Source: Thioalkalivibrio paradoxus ARh 1 (GTDB lineage Bacteria; Pseudomonadota; Gammaproteobacteria; Ectothiorhodospirales; Ectothiorhodospiraceae). Taken from it: a DNA stretch of 64,000 bases. The notes under the pieces are model-generated. The model was not told the DNA's origin and did not search any database. It saw only the letters and a list, made by a program, of their open reading frames with translations. This document shows, one piece after another, positions 28,651-36,121 of this stretch. The first letter of the stretch is position 1. Every line of letters begins with the position of its first letter. A program made the position numbers and the translations under genes. Location: positions 1,152,501-1,216,500 of the forward strand of contig NZ_CP007029.1 of NCBI RefSeq assembly GCF_000227685.2, read 5' to 3'.

Positions 28651-29751
28651 TTACCCGATCTCGGGCTTCAGCCTGCCCGCGGCCAGACGGCGCCGCCGCA
28701 GCCGCCGCATCGCACGCAGGAAATGATGGGCATTCAGCGAAAAACCGACATAGGCGAGCAGCAGCAGCGTAAACAGCGCGAACTGAAGGGGCTCCGGGCA
28801 ACTGCCAAAATGACAGGCCAGCGCCAGCAGCACCAGCGCCAGCTGGTTCCCAGCGATCAGCGCGACGACCGTGCTCACCGGAAAACCCGCCCGGCACAGC
28901 ACATGATGCAGGTGGGTACGATCGGCCGCGAGTGGGTTGCGGCCCCGGCGCAGACGGCGGAAGGACACGCTCAGGCTGTCCGCCGCCGGCAGCAACAGCA
29001 GAAACGCGATGGAAATGGGAGCCACGCTGGACGCGGGTCCTTGGGTAATCGCCACCGCCAGCCACGCCAGCACGAACCCCAGCACCATGCTGCCGCTGTC
29101 ACCGAGAAAGACCGCAGCCCGGCGCAACCAAGGACTGCGCAGGTTGAACAGCAGGAACGCGGCCAGACCGGATGCGAGCAGCACACCCACGGCCGCCTTT
29201 GCGTCCATCCCCGCCGACAACGCGAGCACAGACAGGCCCGCCACGGCCAGCAGGCTGATGCTTCCCGCCAGCCCGTCGATCCCGTCCATCATGTTGATCG
29301 CGTTGATCATGAATGCAACGCAGAGAATGGTGAATGCGGGTCCAACCCAGCCCAGGTTGAGTGGGCCGGTGCCGAGCAGGTTTCCAAGCGACACGATCTG
29401 CACGCCTGCTACGACCATGATCCAGGCGACCCCGAGCTGGACGACAAGCCGAACGATCGACCCGATGTCGACCAGATCATCGACCAGACCCAGCAGCCCG
29501 AGGACCACGACACCCAACGGAAGCGACCACAGCGCCCACCAGTTCACGGGGGTTAACGTGGCCGCGACGATCAGTGCGGCCAAAAGGGCCACCCCTCCGG
29601 TGAGCGGAACGGCACCCTCATGCCGCTTTCGATGGTTCGGCCTATCCACCAGCCCGAGCCGCATCGCGGGCCGGCGCAGTAAAAGTATACCGGCGCCGGT
29701 CAGGACAAAAGCCGCCCCGCCCCCCACCAGCACTCCATGCCCAAAATCCAC
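28651..29751 (-). CDS. wecA: WecA-type undecaprenyl-phosphate sugar-1-phosphate transferase
   Basis: A polytopic MraY/WecA-family enzyme that starts glycan synthesis by loading a sugar-1-phosphate (typically GlcNAc-1-P) on undecaprenyl phosphate. Diagnostic motifs: DRPNHRKRHEGAVPLTGG, LLGLVDDLVDIGS (metal-binding Asp pair), INMMDGIDGLAG, FLGDSGSM and DRTHLHHVL. Start: GTG 29751 follows GGAAGGAAGGGGGGC, an excellent Shine-Dalgarno, and gives 366 residues; the frame is open further but those codons look non-coding. First gene of the minus-strand EPS operon. Confidence 0.93.
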   Translation of the reverse strand: MDFGHGVLVGGGAAFVLTGAGILLLRRPAMRLGLVDRPNHRKRHEGAVPLTGGVALLAALIVAATLTPVNWWALWSLPLGVVVLGLLGLVDDLVDIGSIVRLVVQLGVAWIMVVAGVQIVSLGNLLGTGPLNLGWVGPAFTILCVAFMINAINMMDGIDGLAGSISLLAVAGLSVLALSAGMDAKAAVGVLLASGLAAFLLFNLRSPWLRRAAVFLGDSGSMVLGFVLAWLAVAITQGPASSVAPISIAFLLLLPAADSLSVSFRRLRRGRNPLAADRTHLHHVLCRAGFPVSTVVALIAGNQLALVLLALACHFGSCPEPLQFALFTLLLLAYVGFSLNAHHFLRAMRRLRRRRLAAGRLKPEIG

Positions 29752-30104
29752 GCCCCCCTTCCTTCCGACCTCCGGCCGGCGCCCCGTGGTCGACTGGCGC
29801 CACGGGCGGATTCCAACGTCGCCGGCTCGCGCCGGCAGCTTCCTACGTTCGTCTAGCGGACCTTGCCGGCAAACAGCGAGTGAGTCAATAGGATGTATAC
29901 CCATTGACAATCGCTTGTCGCAGCCAGAACGCAGGACTCGCCCACGCACCGTGGCGGAAAGCCGACGCGGCAGTCCACCCCCCCCATCGTCACTGCGAGG
30001 AGCCCACGGGGCAACGTGGCAATCCACACGCCGCCTGGATCGCCACGGGCATTCGGATGCGGTGCGGATGCCGCGAAGCCCCTGCTACACTCGGCCTCAT
30101 GCGT
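29752..30104. other. Intergenic region upstream of wecA with G-repeat fragment
   Basis: The leader/promoter region of the EPS operon, divergent from the accessory island. A G-element fragment begins GTCACTGCGAGGAG near 29990 and runs to about 30050. No gene is supported. Confidence 0.5.
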
Positions 30105-30302
30105 GTAACTTCCATGGCCTGTGTGGCCACCCCCGATGATGAAAGAGGCGTAGGGCGGAAAAGGCCGAAGGCCGTCATCCGCCAGCTGGCGCCGGGGTTA
30201 CCGCAGGCGCCTGGGCACTGCAAACGCCGTACGGCGGATGACGCTGCGCTTTTCCGCCCTACAGGTCACCCCGGACGCGCGCCGCGGGTTCTTTCACGCT
30301 AA
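30105..30302 (+). repeat. P element copy 3
   Basis: It starts TAACTTCCATGGCC, with arms at 30151 (TAGGGCGGAAAAGGCC) and ending near 30262 (CTTTTCCGCCCTA), and ends TTCTTTCACGCTAA. It lies about 11 bp upstream of the nucleotidyltransferase-ParE ORF and forms that gene's leader. Confidence 0.85.
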
Positions 30303-30313
30303 GCTCGGAACAC

Positions 30314-30874
30314 ATGCAAGCGATCCGTGAAGTGGTGCGCCGCGAATGCGGGTCCGACACACGCGTTCGCCTGTTTGGTTCACGCCTGGACGACACGCGG
30401 CGCGGCGGGGACGTGGATGTGCTCGTCGAGATCGATCGGCCGATAGAACGCCCTGCGCTGCTTTCGGCGCGGCTCTCGGCCATGCTCAGCCGCCGATTGG
30501 ACGGGCGTTCCGTCGATGTCGTCCTGTCCGCTCCGAACCTCCCCCGGCGCACGGGTCATCGGGTTGCCGAGGAGAAAGGACAACTCGAAACAGGGGTGAA
30601 GGTTCGCTGGACGCCGGAGGCCCTCGAGGATCGCCTCCAGATCTGGGACTACATCGCGGCCGAAGACCCGCAGGCAGCGCTGAGGCTGGATCAGCGTATC
30701 GCCGGCACGGTCTCGTTGCCTGAGGAACACCCGGAGATGGGTCGCCCCGGCCTCATTGCCGGCACACGTGAGCGGATCCCACACGAAAGCGACCGCGTGG
30801 TCTATGAAATCGCGCCGAGCGCCGGCTGGATTCTCGCAGTCGTGCATTCGGCGAGGAATTGGCCGGCCGTTTGA
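30314..30874 (+). CDS. MNT-type nucleotidyltransferase fused in frame to a ParE-like toxin
   Basis: A single 186-residue frame. Residues 1-92 are a minimal nucleotidyltransferase (LFGSRLDDTRRGGDVDVLVE, the GSX10DXD pattern, ending GHRVAEEKGQLETG). From residue 95 the frame is a typical ParE/RelE toxin start (VKVRWTPEALEDRLQIWDYI) through to RIPHESDRVVYEIAPSAGW. No stop codon separates them. GTG 30596 could start a separate ParE, but no good ribosome site precedes it. MNT proteins commonly pair with HEPN proteins and ParE with ParD, so this pairing is unusual; it may be a genuine fusion or two cistrons whose boundary stop was lost. Confidence 0.75.
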   Translation: MQAIREVVRRECGSDTRVRLFGSRLDDTRRGGDVDVLVEIDRPIERPALLSARLSAMLSRRLDGRSVDVVLSAPNLPRRTGHRVAEEKGQLETGVKVRWTPEALEDRLQIWDYIAAEDPQAALRLDQRIAGTVSLPEEHPEMGRPGLIAGTRERIPHESDRVVYEIAPSAGWILAVVHSARNWPAV

Positions 30875-30892
30875 TGTTTGCGGTTATGGTTC

Positions 30893-30972
30893 CCGGGGCT
30901 CGCAACGAAACCGCCGCAAGCGCGGGTGAGGTGGATGCACCGTCCAGCGCCGCTTCGCGTGCACCGCACGTT
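30893..30972. repeat. Degenerate R (REP-like) element
   Basis: Resembles the R family GCGAACGCGCCGCAGGCGCGGG...CCGATTCGCGTGCA with several mismatches. It separates the MNT-ParE gene from relBE. Confidence 0.5.
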
Positions 30973-31009
30973 CCTAGGGCATTGCCACGTGCACAGTGCC
31001 AGGGCTTTC

Positions 31010-31025
31010 GCTATACTTGTATAGC
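31010..31025 (+). promoter_or_regulatory. Palindromic operator of relBE
   Basis: GCTATAC-TT-GTATAGC, a perfect 16-bp palindrome containing a TATACT -10-like hexamer, 20 bp before the RelB start. Typical position for RelB-type autoregulation. Confidence 0.6.
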
Positions 31026-31045
31026 CATTGATTGGAGGTCATCCC

Positions 31046-31270
31046 ATGCTCGCGTTACGGCTTCCTGAGGATGTGGAAGAACGCCTGGCTGCCCTCGCCA
31101 AGGCCACCGGTAGAAGCAAAAGCTACTACGCCCGCGAGGCGATCCTGCAGCATCTGGACGATCTGGAAGACATCTACCTGGCTGAACAGCGCCTGATCGA
31201 TCACCGCAAAGGAAGCGGCGAGACAGTGTCCATGGATGAAATGAGGCGCCGGCTTGAGTTGGACGATTGA
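31046..31270 (+). CDS. relB: RelB/ribbon-helix-helix antitoxin
   Basis: A 74-residue protein starting MLALRLPEDVEERLAALAKA, the short beta strand plus two helices of a ribbon-helix-helix DNA-binding domain, with an acidic C-terminal half that would wrap the toxin. GGAGG at 31034-31038 supports ATG 31046. It overlaps the RelE-like toxin gene by 17 bp and is expected to repress the operon through the palindrome at 31010. Confidence 0.88.
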   Translation: MLALRLPEDVEERLAALAKATGRSKSYYAREAILQHLDDLEDIYLAEQRLIDHRKGSGETVSMDEMRRRLELDD

Positions 31271-31586
31271 ATTTGATCGCCGCGTCGAGAAAGACCTGCG
31301 TGCATTGGACAAGCCATCAGCACGCCGGATTCTGAAATACCTGAACGAGCGTATCGCGCCATTGGACGACCCGCGGCGTCTGGGCATGTCGCTGACCGGG
31401 GAATTGGGCGAATACTGGCGCTACCGCGTGGGTCAGTACCGAATCATTGCATCGATAGAAGATGAACGGCTTCGGGTGCTGGTGGTGCGTGTGGCTCACC
31501 GCAATGAGGTCTATCGCCAGGGCCTCGGGGCTCGCCATGTGCTACGATCCGAAATAATGCAGCACATACCAAGAGGTATCCGATGA
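31254..31586 (+). CDS. relE: RelE-family toxin
   Basis: A 110-residue RelE/ParE-superfamily toxin, expected to cleave mRNA in the ribosome. It starts at TTG 31254 with SWTIEFDRRVEKDLRALDK and contains PRRLGMSLTGELGEYWRYRVGQYRI and RVLVVRVAHRNEVYR, the usual basic active-site region. About 15-20 residues longer than typical; the tail GARHVLRSEIMQHIPRG runs into the start of the next module. Overlap with relB indicates coupled translation. Confidence 0.9.
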   Translation: MSWTIEFDRRVEKDLRALDKPSARRILKYLNERIAPLDDPRRLGMSLTGELGEYWRYRVGQYRIIASIEDERLRVLVVRVAHRNEVYRQGLGARHVLRSEIMQHIPRGIR

Positions 31587-31810
31587 AAGAGCTCAACATT
31601 CGGGAAATGCGCGCTGCCATCGGTCAGCTCGACAAACTGGTGAACGAGGCGGGCGAGATCATCGTGAATCGCCGCGGCCGCGCGATCGCACGCATCCTGC
31701 CCGTTGCCGGGACGCGTCGGCGTCCCAATCACGCCGACCTGCGCGCACGTACCCCGCGGCTGCCGACGCCGTCGGCCGAGTTGATCCGTGCCGAGCGCGA
31801 TGAGCGCTGA
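31583..31810 (+). CDS. Phd/YefM-type antitoxin
   Basis: A 75-residue protein beginning MKELNIREMRAAIGQLDKLV, with EIIVNRRGRAIARILPV, the Phd/YefM DNA-binding fold. The C-terminal arginine-rich tail would bind the PIN toxin. Overlaps the upstream toxin stop by four bases (ATGA) and the downstream PIN gene by 11 bp, so two toxin-antitoxin modules are stacked head to tail and may share transcripts. Confidence 0.88.
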   Translation: MKELNIREMRAAIGQLDKLVNEAGEIIVNRRGRAIARILPVAGTRRRPNHADLRARTPRLPTPSAELIRAERDER

Positions 31811-32240
31811 CGACCGTGTCTACCTCGACACCAGCGCGCTCGCGAAGTGGTACCTCAACGAACCGGGGTCCGACGCCTTTGTCGATTACCTGCAGGGAAT
31901 CGATGTGGCCATCATCAGCAGGCTCACCCGCACCGAGATGCGTTCGCTGCTGAGTCGGCGCCGGCGCATGGGCGAACTCAACGCTGAGCTCGAATCCGTG
32001 CTGTATGCCGCGTTCCTGGAGGATATCGCCCGCGGCTGGCTGCAGGAGCACCCGGTGACCGACGCCTGCTTCGACGAAGCCGTGAATCTGATCAACCGCT
32101 ATCCGGAACATCCGCTGCGGACACTCGATGCCTTGCACCTCGCTCTGGTCAACCAGATGGGGATCGCGACGCTCGCGACTGCCGATACCGTGATGGCCGA
32201 AGCCGCTTCCTCCATGGGCCTGGTGGTGAGACGGTTCTGA
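31800..32240 (+). CDS. vapC: VapC-type PIN-domain toxin
   Basis: A PIN-domain ribonuclease of 146 residues. Acidic active-site residues are visible: YLDTSALAKWYLNE (first Asp), RTEMRSLLSR (Glu), TLDALHLAL (Asp) and ATADTVMAEAA (Asp). ATG 31800 lies inside the end of the Phd-like antitoxin. Pairing a Phd-type antitoxin with a PIN toxin is common. Confidence 0.92.
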   Translation: MSADDRVYLDTSALAKWYLNEPGSDAFVDYLQGIDVAIISRLTRTEMRSLLSRRRRMGELNAELESVLYAAFLEDIARGWLQEHPVTDACFDEAVNLINRYPEHPLRTLDALHLALVNQMGIATLATADTVMAEAASSMGLVVRRF

Positions 32241-32245
32241 GCGGT

Positions 32246-32312
32246 GCTCACCGCGAACGCGCCGCAGGCGCGGGTAAGGTGGGTGCCGCATCCAGCGCCG
32301 ATTCGCGTGCAA
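32246..32312. repeat. R element
   Basis: GCGAACGCGCCGCAGGCGCGGG followed by CCGATTCGCGTGCAAG, the REP-like R family, directly after the vapC stop. Confidence 0.7.
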
Positions 32313-32374
32313 GTGAAGTGGTCTACTTGAAGCCCGAGGATCGTCAGGAGCCCTATGCCCTTATCATGGGCCTC

Positions 32375-32403
32375 CCAGGGCTGAAGGCCGGGGAGGATGT
32401 CAG
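32375..32403 (-). mobile_element. IS200/IS605-like end remnant (left of hicAB)
   Basis: On the minus strand this reads CTGACATCCTCCCC followed by GGCCTTCAGCC, the hairpin-bearing end typical of IS200/IS605-family elements. No transposase is near. A matching end in the opposite direction is at 33598. Confidence 0.5.
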
Positions 32404-32465
32404 TGCCCACAGGTGCATCGCCCGGACCTTGATATCGCGGTACCAATAATGACACCATTCCAAGT

Positions 32466-32720
32466 ATGGCGTCGGTAGAAAAAATCCTGGCGCAGATGCG
32501 CGAGGAGCCGAAGAACATCCGCTATGCCGACCTGAAGAAGGTTTATGAAGCGTATTTCGGAGTACCGCGGCAAAGTGGCACGAGCCACCTGGTATTCAAG
32601 ACGCCCTGGCCCGGCGATCCGCGGGTCAACATCCAGAATGCGGGCGGGCAGGCGAAGCCGCAGCAGGTCCGGCAGGTGCTGCAGGCAATCGAAAAGCTGG
32701 AGAACGGCGATGAGCGCTGA
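32466..32720 (+). CDS. hicA: HicA-like toxin
   Basis: An 84-residue protein of the HicA double-stranded-RNA-binding-like fold: MASVEKILAQMREEPKNIRY then SGTSHLVFKTPW, with the conserved His in the GTSH motif that is needed for mRNA cleavage in HicA toxins. The tail QAKPQQVRQVLQAIEKLE is also typical. It overlaps hicB by 11 bp, toxin first, as in many HicAB loci. Confidence 0.88.
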   Translation: MASVEKILAQMREEPKNIRYADLKKVYEAYFGVPRQSGTSHLVFKTPWPGDPRVNIQNAGGQAKPQQVRQVLQAIEKLENGDER

Positions 32721-33045
32721 TCACTACACCTACCGCGTGACCTGGTCCGCTGAAGATCAGGAACATGTTGGACTCTGCACCGAGTTCCCATCCCTCACTT
32801 GGCTCGCAGACACGCCGGAAGCGGCGCTGAGCGGCATCCGCATGCTGGTGCATGACGTCATCGACGATCTGCGGGCGAATAATGAGCCTGTTCCCGAGCC
32901 GCTTGCGGAGCGCAAGTACAGCGGCGAATTCCGGGTTCGGATTCCGCCCGAGCTGCACCGGCAGCTTGCCATGGCGGCGGCCGAGCAGGGCATCAGTCTG
33001 AATCGACTGGCTAGTTCCAAGCTGGCGGGTGAAAAGGTCACCTGA
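32710..33045 (+). CDS. hicB: HicB-like antitoxin with ribbon-helix-helix tail
   Basis: A 111-residue protein: an RNase-H-like HicB domain (YRVTWSAEDQEHVGLCTEFPSLTWLADTPEAAL) and a C-terminal Arc/CopG-like helix-turn segment (FRVRIPPELHRQLAMAAAEQ, then SLNRLASSKLA). It should neutralise the HicA encoded just upstream and repress the operon. ATG 32710 overlaps the hicA end. Confidence 0.9.
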   Translation: MSADHYTYRVTWSAEDQEHVGLCTEFPSLTWLADTPEAALSGIRMLVHDVIDDLRANNEPVPEPLAERKYSGEFRVRIPPELHRQLAMAAAEQGISLNRLASSKLAGEKVT

Positions 33046-33134
33046 CGTTGTTTCGCAACCCGAGCCTCGCACCCCAACTGTAGCGAGCCCGGCCCGCGAA
33101 CGCGCTCGCTGGCGCGCATAGGGCAGGATGCCGC

Positions 33135-33374
33135 AGCCTGGGCGCAACGAACTACTGCCTGCGCGCGCTGATCGACAAGGGGCTGGTGAAGGCCGAGAAC
33201 TTCCGCAAGAGCCACCGTAAGCGCGCCTACCTCTACCTGCTCACCCCGGCGGGGCTTGCCGAGAAGCTGCGCGTCACCCGCGCCTTCCTGGCGCTGAAGC
33301 AAACGGAGTATCGGGCCATCGAACAGGAGATCGAAGCGCTGCGGCGGGAGTTGCGTAACCTGTCCCCAGAATAG
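33135..33374 (+). pseudogene. 5'-truncated copy A of the EPS-associated MarR regulator
   Basis: From LGATNYCLRALIDKGLVKAE to the stop this matches the later intact MarR copies, but the first about 33 residues are missing and are replaced by R-element DNA. It is more diverged than the others (LTPAGLAEKLR, ending LRNLSPE), so it is probably the oldest copy. No start codon remains. Confidence 0.85.
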
Positions 33375-33416
33375 GCCACGCCAACGCGTCGCCGACGTGT
33401 CGTTCCCGAGCGGGAT

Positions 33417-33539
33417 TTTTCGGCGCAGGATCAAACGGCCATCCTGAGCGAGCTCCGAACCTTTCTGGCGAGGCAAGAACCAGCGAGGAAGACGGCGGTG
33501 GCCCGTGTGCGCGAATTGCGGGATGACGCCCGCTACTGA
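33417..33539 (+). pseudogene. C-terminal fragment of a putative antitoxin
   Basis: A short frame encoding FSAQDQTAILSELRTFLARQ and ending ELRDDARY directly upstream of a PIN-like start. Helical and charged like an antitoxin tail; no N-terminus exists. Assignment rests on size and position only. Confidence 0.4.
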
Positions 33540-33542
33540 CCC

Positions 33543-33650
33543 ATGCGCTATGCCGATACCTGTCTGTTGCGTTCTCTGATCTATCGCGATTCCGGTATTG
33601 ACATCCTCCCCACGGCTAAAGCCGGGGGATTCCTCGCGCAACATTGGTGA
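33543..33650 (+). pseudogene. PIN-toxin N-terminal fragment truncated by an IS605-like end
   Basis: ATG 33543 begins MRYADTCLLRSLIYRDSG, the typical first strand and helix of a PIN toxin (ADTxxL), and then runs straight into the GACATCCTCCCC element. The rest of the toxin is missing. Confidence 0.65.
33598..33633 (+). mobile_element. IS200/IS605-like end remnant (right)
   Basis: TTGACATCCTCCCC followed by the hairpin CGGCTAAAGCCG and GGGGATTCCTC is a characteristic IS200/IS605 terminal hairpin. It interrupts the PIN gene. Inverted relative to the copy at 32375-32403. Confidence 0.55.
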
Positions 33651-33697
33651 TGCCATGGGGATTCGCTGCTCATGATGGTGGGATCATGTTACCGGGC

Positions 33698-33711
33698 GAT
33701 ATCGTGATATC
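33698..33711 (+). promoter_or_regulatory. Palindromic operator upstream of fitAB
   Basis: GATATC-GT-GATATC, a 14-bp palindrome 35 bp upstream of the antitoxin start; a likely FitA-type autoregulatory site. Confidence 0.5.
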
Positions 33712-33746
33712 ATCTGCTGAAAACAGCCCGTCACGAGAGGTGTGCC

Positions 33747-33995
33747 ATGGCCCAGGTCATCGTCCGCAATCTTGAAAACGATCTGAAAGACGCGCTCAAG
33801 CGGCGTGCGCAGCGCCACGGCTGCAGCATGGAGGAAGAAGTGCGTCAGATCCTGCGGCGCGCCGTGAACGAAAACTCGGAAGCGCTTCCCAACCTGGGTT
33901 CGCGTATTGCCAAGCGTTTTGCGGGCATCGGCCTGGAAACGCCACTGCCGGAACTGCACGGACAGGAGATCGATCCCGTCGCCTTTGACGCATGA
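33747..33995 (+). CDS. fitA: FitA-type ribbon-helix-helix antitoxin
   Basis: An 82-residue antitoxin beginning MAQVIVRNLENDLKDALKRR, continuing GCSMEEEVRQILRRAV, the FitA/VapB ribbon-helix-helix pattern, followed by a C-terminal toxin-binding tail (AKRFAGIGLETPLPELHGQ). GAGAGG before ATG 33747 is a reasonable ribosome site. Overlaps the PIN toxin by four bases (ATGA). Confidence 0.92.
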   Translation: MAQVIVRNLENDLKDALKRRAQRHGCSMEEEVRQILRRAVNENSEALPNLGSRIAKRFAGIGLETPLPELHGQEIDPVAFDA

Positions 33996-34411
33996 TGATC
34001 CTCGACACCAACGTGCTCTCCGCGCTGATGCAGCGACAGCCCGATTCCACCGTGGTTGAGTGGTTGGATCGGCAAGCGGCCGACACCGTCTGGATCACGA
34101 GCGTCACCCTGTTCGAAGCCCGGTACGGCCTCAAGCTCCTCGCCGACGGTCAACGCAAAGCCCTACTGGTGGAACGTCTCGACGAGGTTGTTCAACTCGA
34201 CCTGGCCAACCGTATCGCGGTGTTCGACGTACGAGCGGCAGAGCAGGCCGCACACCTGGCGGCCGACCGCAAGGCCCGCGGCCGTCCCGTGGATATGCGC
34301 GACACCTTCATTGCCGGCATCGCCATCGCCCGTGGCGCTACGCTTGCCACGCGGAACGCGAAGCACTTTGAAGATGTACCGACCCCGGTCGTGAACCCCT
34401 GGGCTGCATGA
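33992..34411 (+). CDS. fitB: FitB-type PIN-domain toxin
   Basis: A 139-residue PIN ribonuclease very like FitB: MILDTNVLSALMQRQPD (first Asp), ITSVTLFEARYGLKLL (Glu), PVDMRDTFIAGIA (Asp) and GATLATRNAKHFED (Asp). It starts at 33992 overlapping fitA. Length and motifs are complete. Confidence 0.94.
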   Translation: MMILDTNVLSALMQRQPDSTVVEWLDRQAADTVWITSVTLFEARYGLKLLADGQRKALLVERLDEVVQLDLANRIAVFDVRAAEQAAHLAADRKARGRPVDMRDTFIAGIAIARGATLATRNAKHFEDVPTPVVNPWAA

Positions 34412-34485
34412 CAGCGCCGCATGGCATCTGCAGGCATGGCCACGGGCGCTGACCTTGTCGGAGCGGACCTCGCCCGCGAACGCGC

Positions 34486-34641
34486 CGCAAGCGCGCCTAC
34501 CTCTACACGCTCACGCCCAGCGGCATCGTCGAGAAACTGCGTGTCACCCGTGCCTTCCTCGCCCGCAAGCAGGCCGAGTACAGCGCCATCGAGCGGGAGA
34601 TCGAGGAGCTGCGGCGGGAATTGCAGGAAGAGTCGGGTTAG
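34486..34641 (+). pseudogene. C-terminal fragment, copy B of the MarR regulator
   Basis: Only the last about 51 codons of the MarR gene survive, from RKRAYLYTLTPSGIVEKLR to ELQEESG. The left junction is at CGCCGCAAGCGCGCC, where an R element (GCGAACGCGCCGC) joins the gene at a shared GC-rich word, suggesting deletion through short homology. Confidence 0.85.
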
Positions 34642-34647
34642 GGTTGG

Positions 34648-34852
34648 GTTAACGTGAAAGAACCCGCGGCGCGCGTCCGGGGTGACCTGTAGGGCGGAAA
34701 AGCGCAGCGTCATCCGCCGCTCGGCGTTCGCGCCTCCCCGGCGCCTGCGGCACCCCGGGCGCCGGCTGGCGGATGACGGCCTTCGGCCTTTTCCGCCCTA
34801 CGCCTACGCCACTTTCATCCTCATGGGGTGGCTGCCCGGGCCATGACAGTTA
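34648..34852 (-). repeat. P element copy 4
   Basis: Runs from GTTAACGTGAAAGAACC to CATGACAGTTAAC; the arms begin at TAGGGCGGAAAAGCGC (34692) and end CCTTTTCCGCCCTA (near 34801). First of a direct tandem pair. Confidence 0.88.
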
Positions 34853-35050
34853 ACGTGAAAGAACCCGCGGCGCGCGTCCGGGGTGACCTGTAGGGCGGAA
34901 AAGCGCAGCGTCATCCGCCGCTCGGCGTTCGCGCCTCCCCGGCGCCTGCGGCAACCCCGGCGCCGGATGGCGGATGACGGCCTTCGGCCTTTTCCGCCCT
35001 ACGCCTACGCCTCTTTCATCATCGGGGGTGGCCTAGGGTCATGATCGTTA
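34849..35050 (-). repeat. P element copy 5
   Basis: Nearly identical to copy 4 and directly adjoining it, sharing the GTTAAC junction; it ends GGTCATGATCGTTA. The pair fills the gap between the broken MarR copy B and the next toxin-antitoxin module. Confidence 0.88.
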
Positions 35051-35150
35051 GAAGCGAGCCCTGCTCGCGAACGCGCCGCCGGCGCGCCTGACTCGGTGCA
35101 CCACCCAACGCCGATTCGCGTGCAAGGCACGCTCCCACAAGGGGCAAGCG
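35051..35150. repeat. R element pair
   Basis: GAAGCGAGCCCTGCTCGCGAACGCGCCGCCGG followed by CGCCGATTCGCGTGCAAGGCACGCTCCCAC: a REP-like half and its partner half. Confidence 0.75.
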
Positions 35151-35185
35151 CTCCCACCGGGGGTGAAAATCAGTGTCCTGATGAT

Positions 35186-35203
35186 GGTTGTCGGTTGACA
35201 ACC
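35186..35203 (+). promoter_or_regulatory. Palindromic operator, GGTTGTC-N4-GACAACC
   Basis: A perfect 7-bp inverted repeat 32 bp upstream of the HicA-like gene at 35235, in the position expected for autoregulation by the helix-turn-helix partner at 35483. Confidence 0.55.
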
Positions 35204-35234
35204 ATTCGCTTCTGCCACCACTCAGGGACAAGAC

Positions 35235-35479
35235 ATGGCAAGGCCGATCCACCCAAGGAAGGAGATCGAGGAAGCACTGCGATACGCGGAAGCCCGCGGG
35301 TGGCGGATCGAACCGGGTGGTAGTCATGCCTGGGACGGATCTATTGCCCCTACAACGATGCAGAGTGTCGCTGCGGAGCATTTTGCATCACCAGCATCTG
35401 GACCACGCCAAGAAACGCATCGAATCACGCAAAGGCGCTGCGGCGCGTGGTCGACCGGTGCTCCCGCCTTGAGGACTAG
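35235..35479 (+). pseudogene. Frameshifted toxin-like gene (HicA-like family)
   Basis: The frame from ATG 35235 encodes MARPIHPRKEIEEALRYAEA and RGWRIEPGGSHAW; after TGGGACGG at about 35330-35340 the continuation lies one frame over: GRIYCPYNDAECRCGAFCIT, then SIWTTPRNASNHAKALRRVV, ending at TAG 35477-35479. One missing base (probably a G in the G-run) explains it. The restored protein would be about 81 residues. It pairs with the regulator 3 bp downstream. Confidence 0.75.
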
Positions 35480-35482
35480 CGG

Positions 35483-36007
35483 ATGGAATATACCTTTACA
35501 CTCCGATACAAACTGGCCGACAGCCATCAGGAGCCGGATGAACTGATCGAGCGGCTGGCCGAGGCAGGTTGCGACGATGCGCTGGTAGGCATCGGGCAGC
35601 GCGGCTACCTGGCACTGGAATTCACCCGGCAAGCACCGAACGCGTTAGAGGCGTTTCGAACCGCACTGGCTGATGTCAAGGCCGCGATTCCGGAAGTAGT
35701 CCTCATCGAAGCAGCCCCTGATTTCGTCGGCCTTTCCGACGTTGCCGACCTTGTCGGTGTCACCCGCCAGAATATGCGCAAGCTGATGCTCTCCCACACC
35801 GACACGTTCCCGCCGCCCGTGCATGGTGGAAGCACACTGATCTGGCACCTGGACGACGTTCTGGACTGGCTGAGCACCCGGGGGCGATATCCCGTTGCCC
35901 AGGCGACTCTTGAAACCGCCCGTCTGCTACGGCAACTGAACCTGGCCCGGGAATCGCGTCATCTGAGGCCTGAGCTCATCAATACGCTGGATACCTATCT
36001 CGCCTGA
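35483..36007 (+). CDS. Helix-turn-helix partner/antitoxin-like protein
   Basis: A 174-residue protein. The N-terminal about 75 residues look like a ferredoxin-like or HicB-like sandwich (YTFTLRYKLADSHQEPDELI); the middle contains a winged-helix excisionase-type motif (LSDVADLVGVTRQNMRKLML) with GSTLIWHLDDVLDWL as the wing. The upstream partner gene is frameshifted. By analogy with two-gene modules of this shape, this is the probable antitoxin/repressor. Confidence 0.75.
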   Translation: MEYTFTLRYKLADSHQEPDELIERLAEAGCDDALVGIGQRGYLALEFTRQAPNALEAFRTALADVKAAIPEVVLIEAAPDFVGLSDVADLVGVTRQNMRKLMLSHTDTFPPPVHGGSTLIWHLDDVLDWLSTRGRYPVAQATLETARLLRQLNLARESRHLRPELINTLDTYLA

Positions 36008-36051
36008 GAGCGCCAAAGGCGAGCATGTTGCTGTAACTGCTGGCCCCGGCC

Positions 36052-36097
36052 CTGTAGGAGCGGGCCCTGCTCGCGAACGCGCCGCAGGCGCGGGTAT
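36052..36097. repeat. R element
   Basis: TGTAGGAGCGGGCCCTGCTCGCGAACGCGCCGCAGGCGCGGG-type sequence between two toxin-antitoxin modules. Confidence 0.7.
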
Positions 36098-36121
36098 GGC
36101 GCTTGGGGGCCACGACGAATC

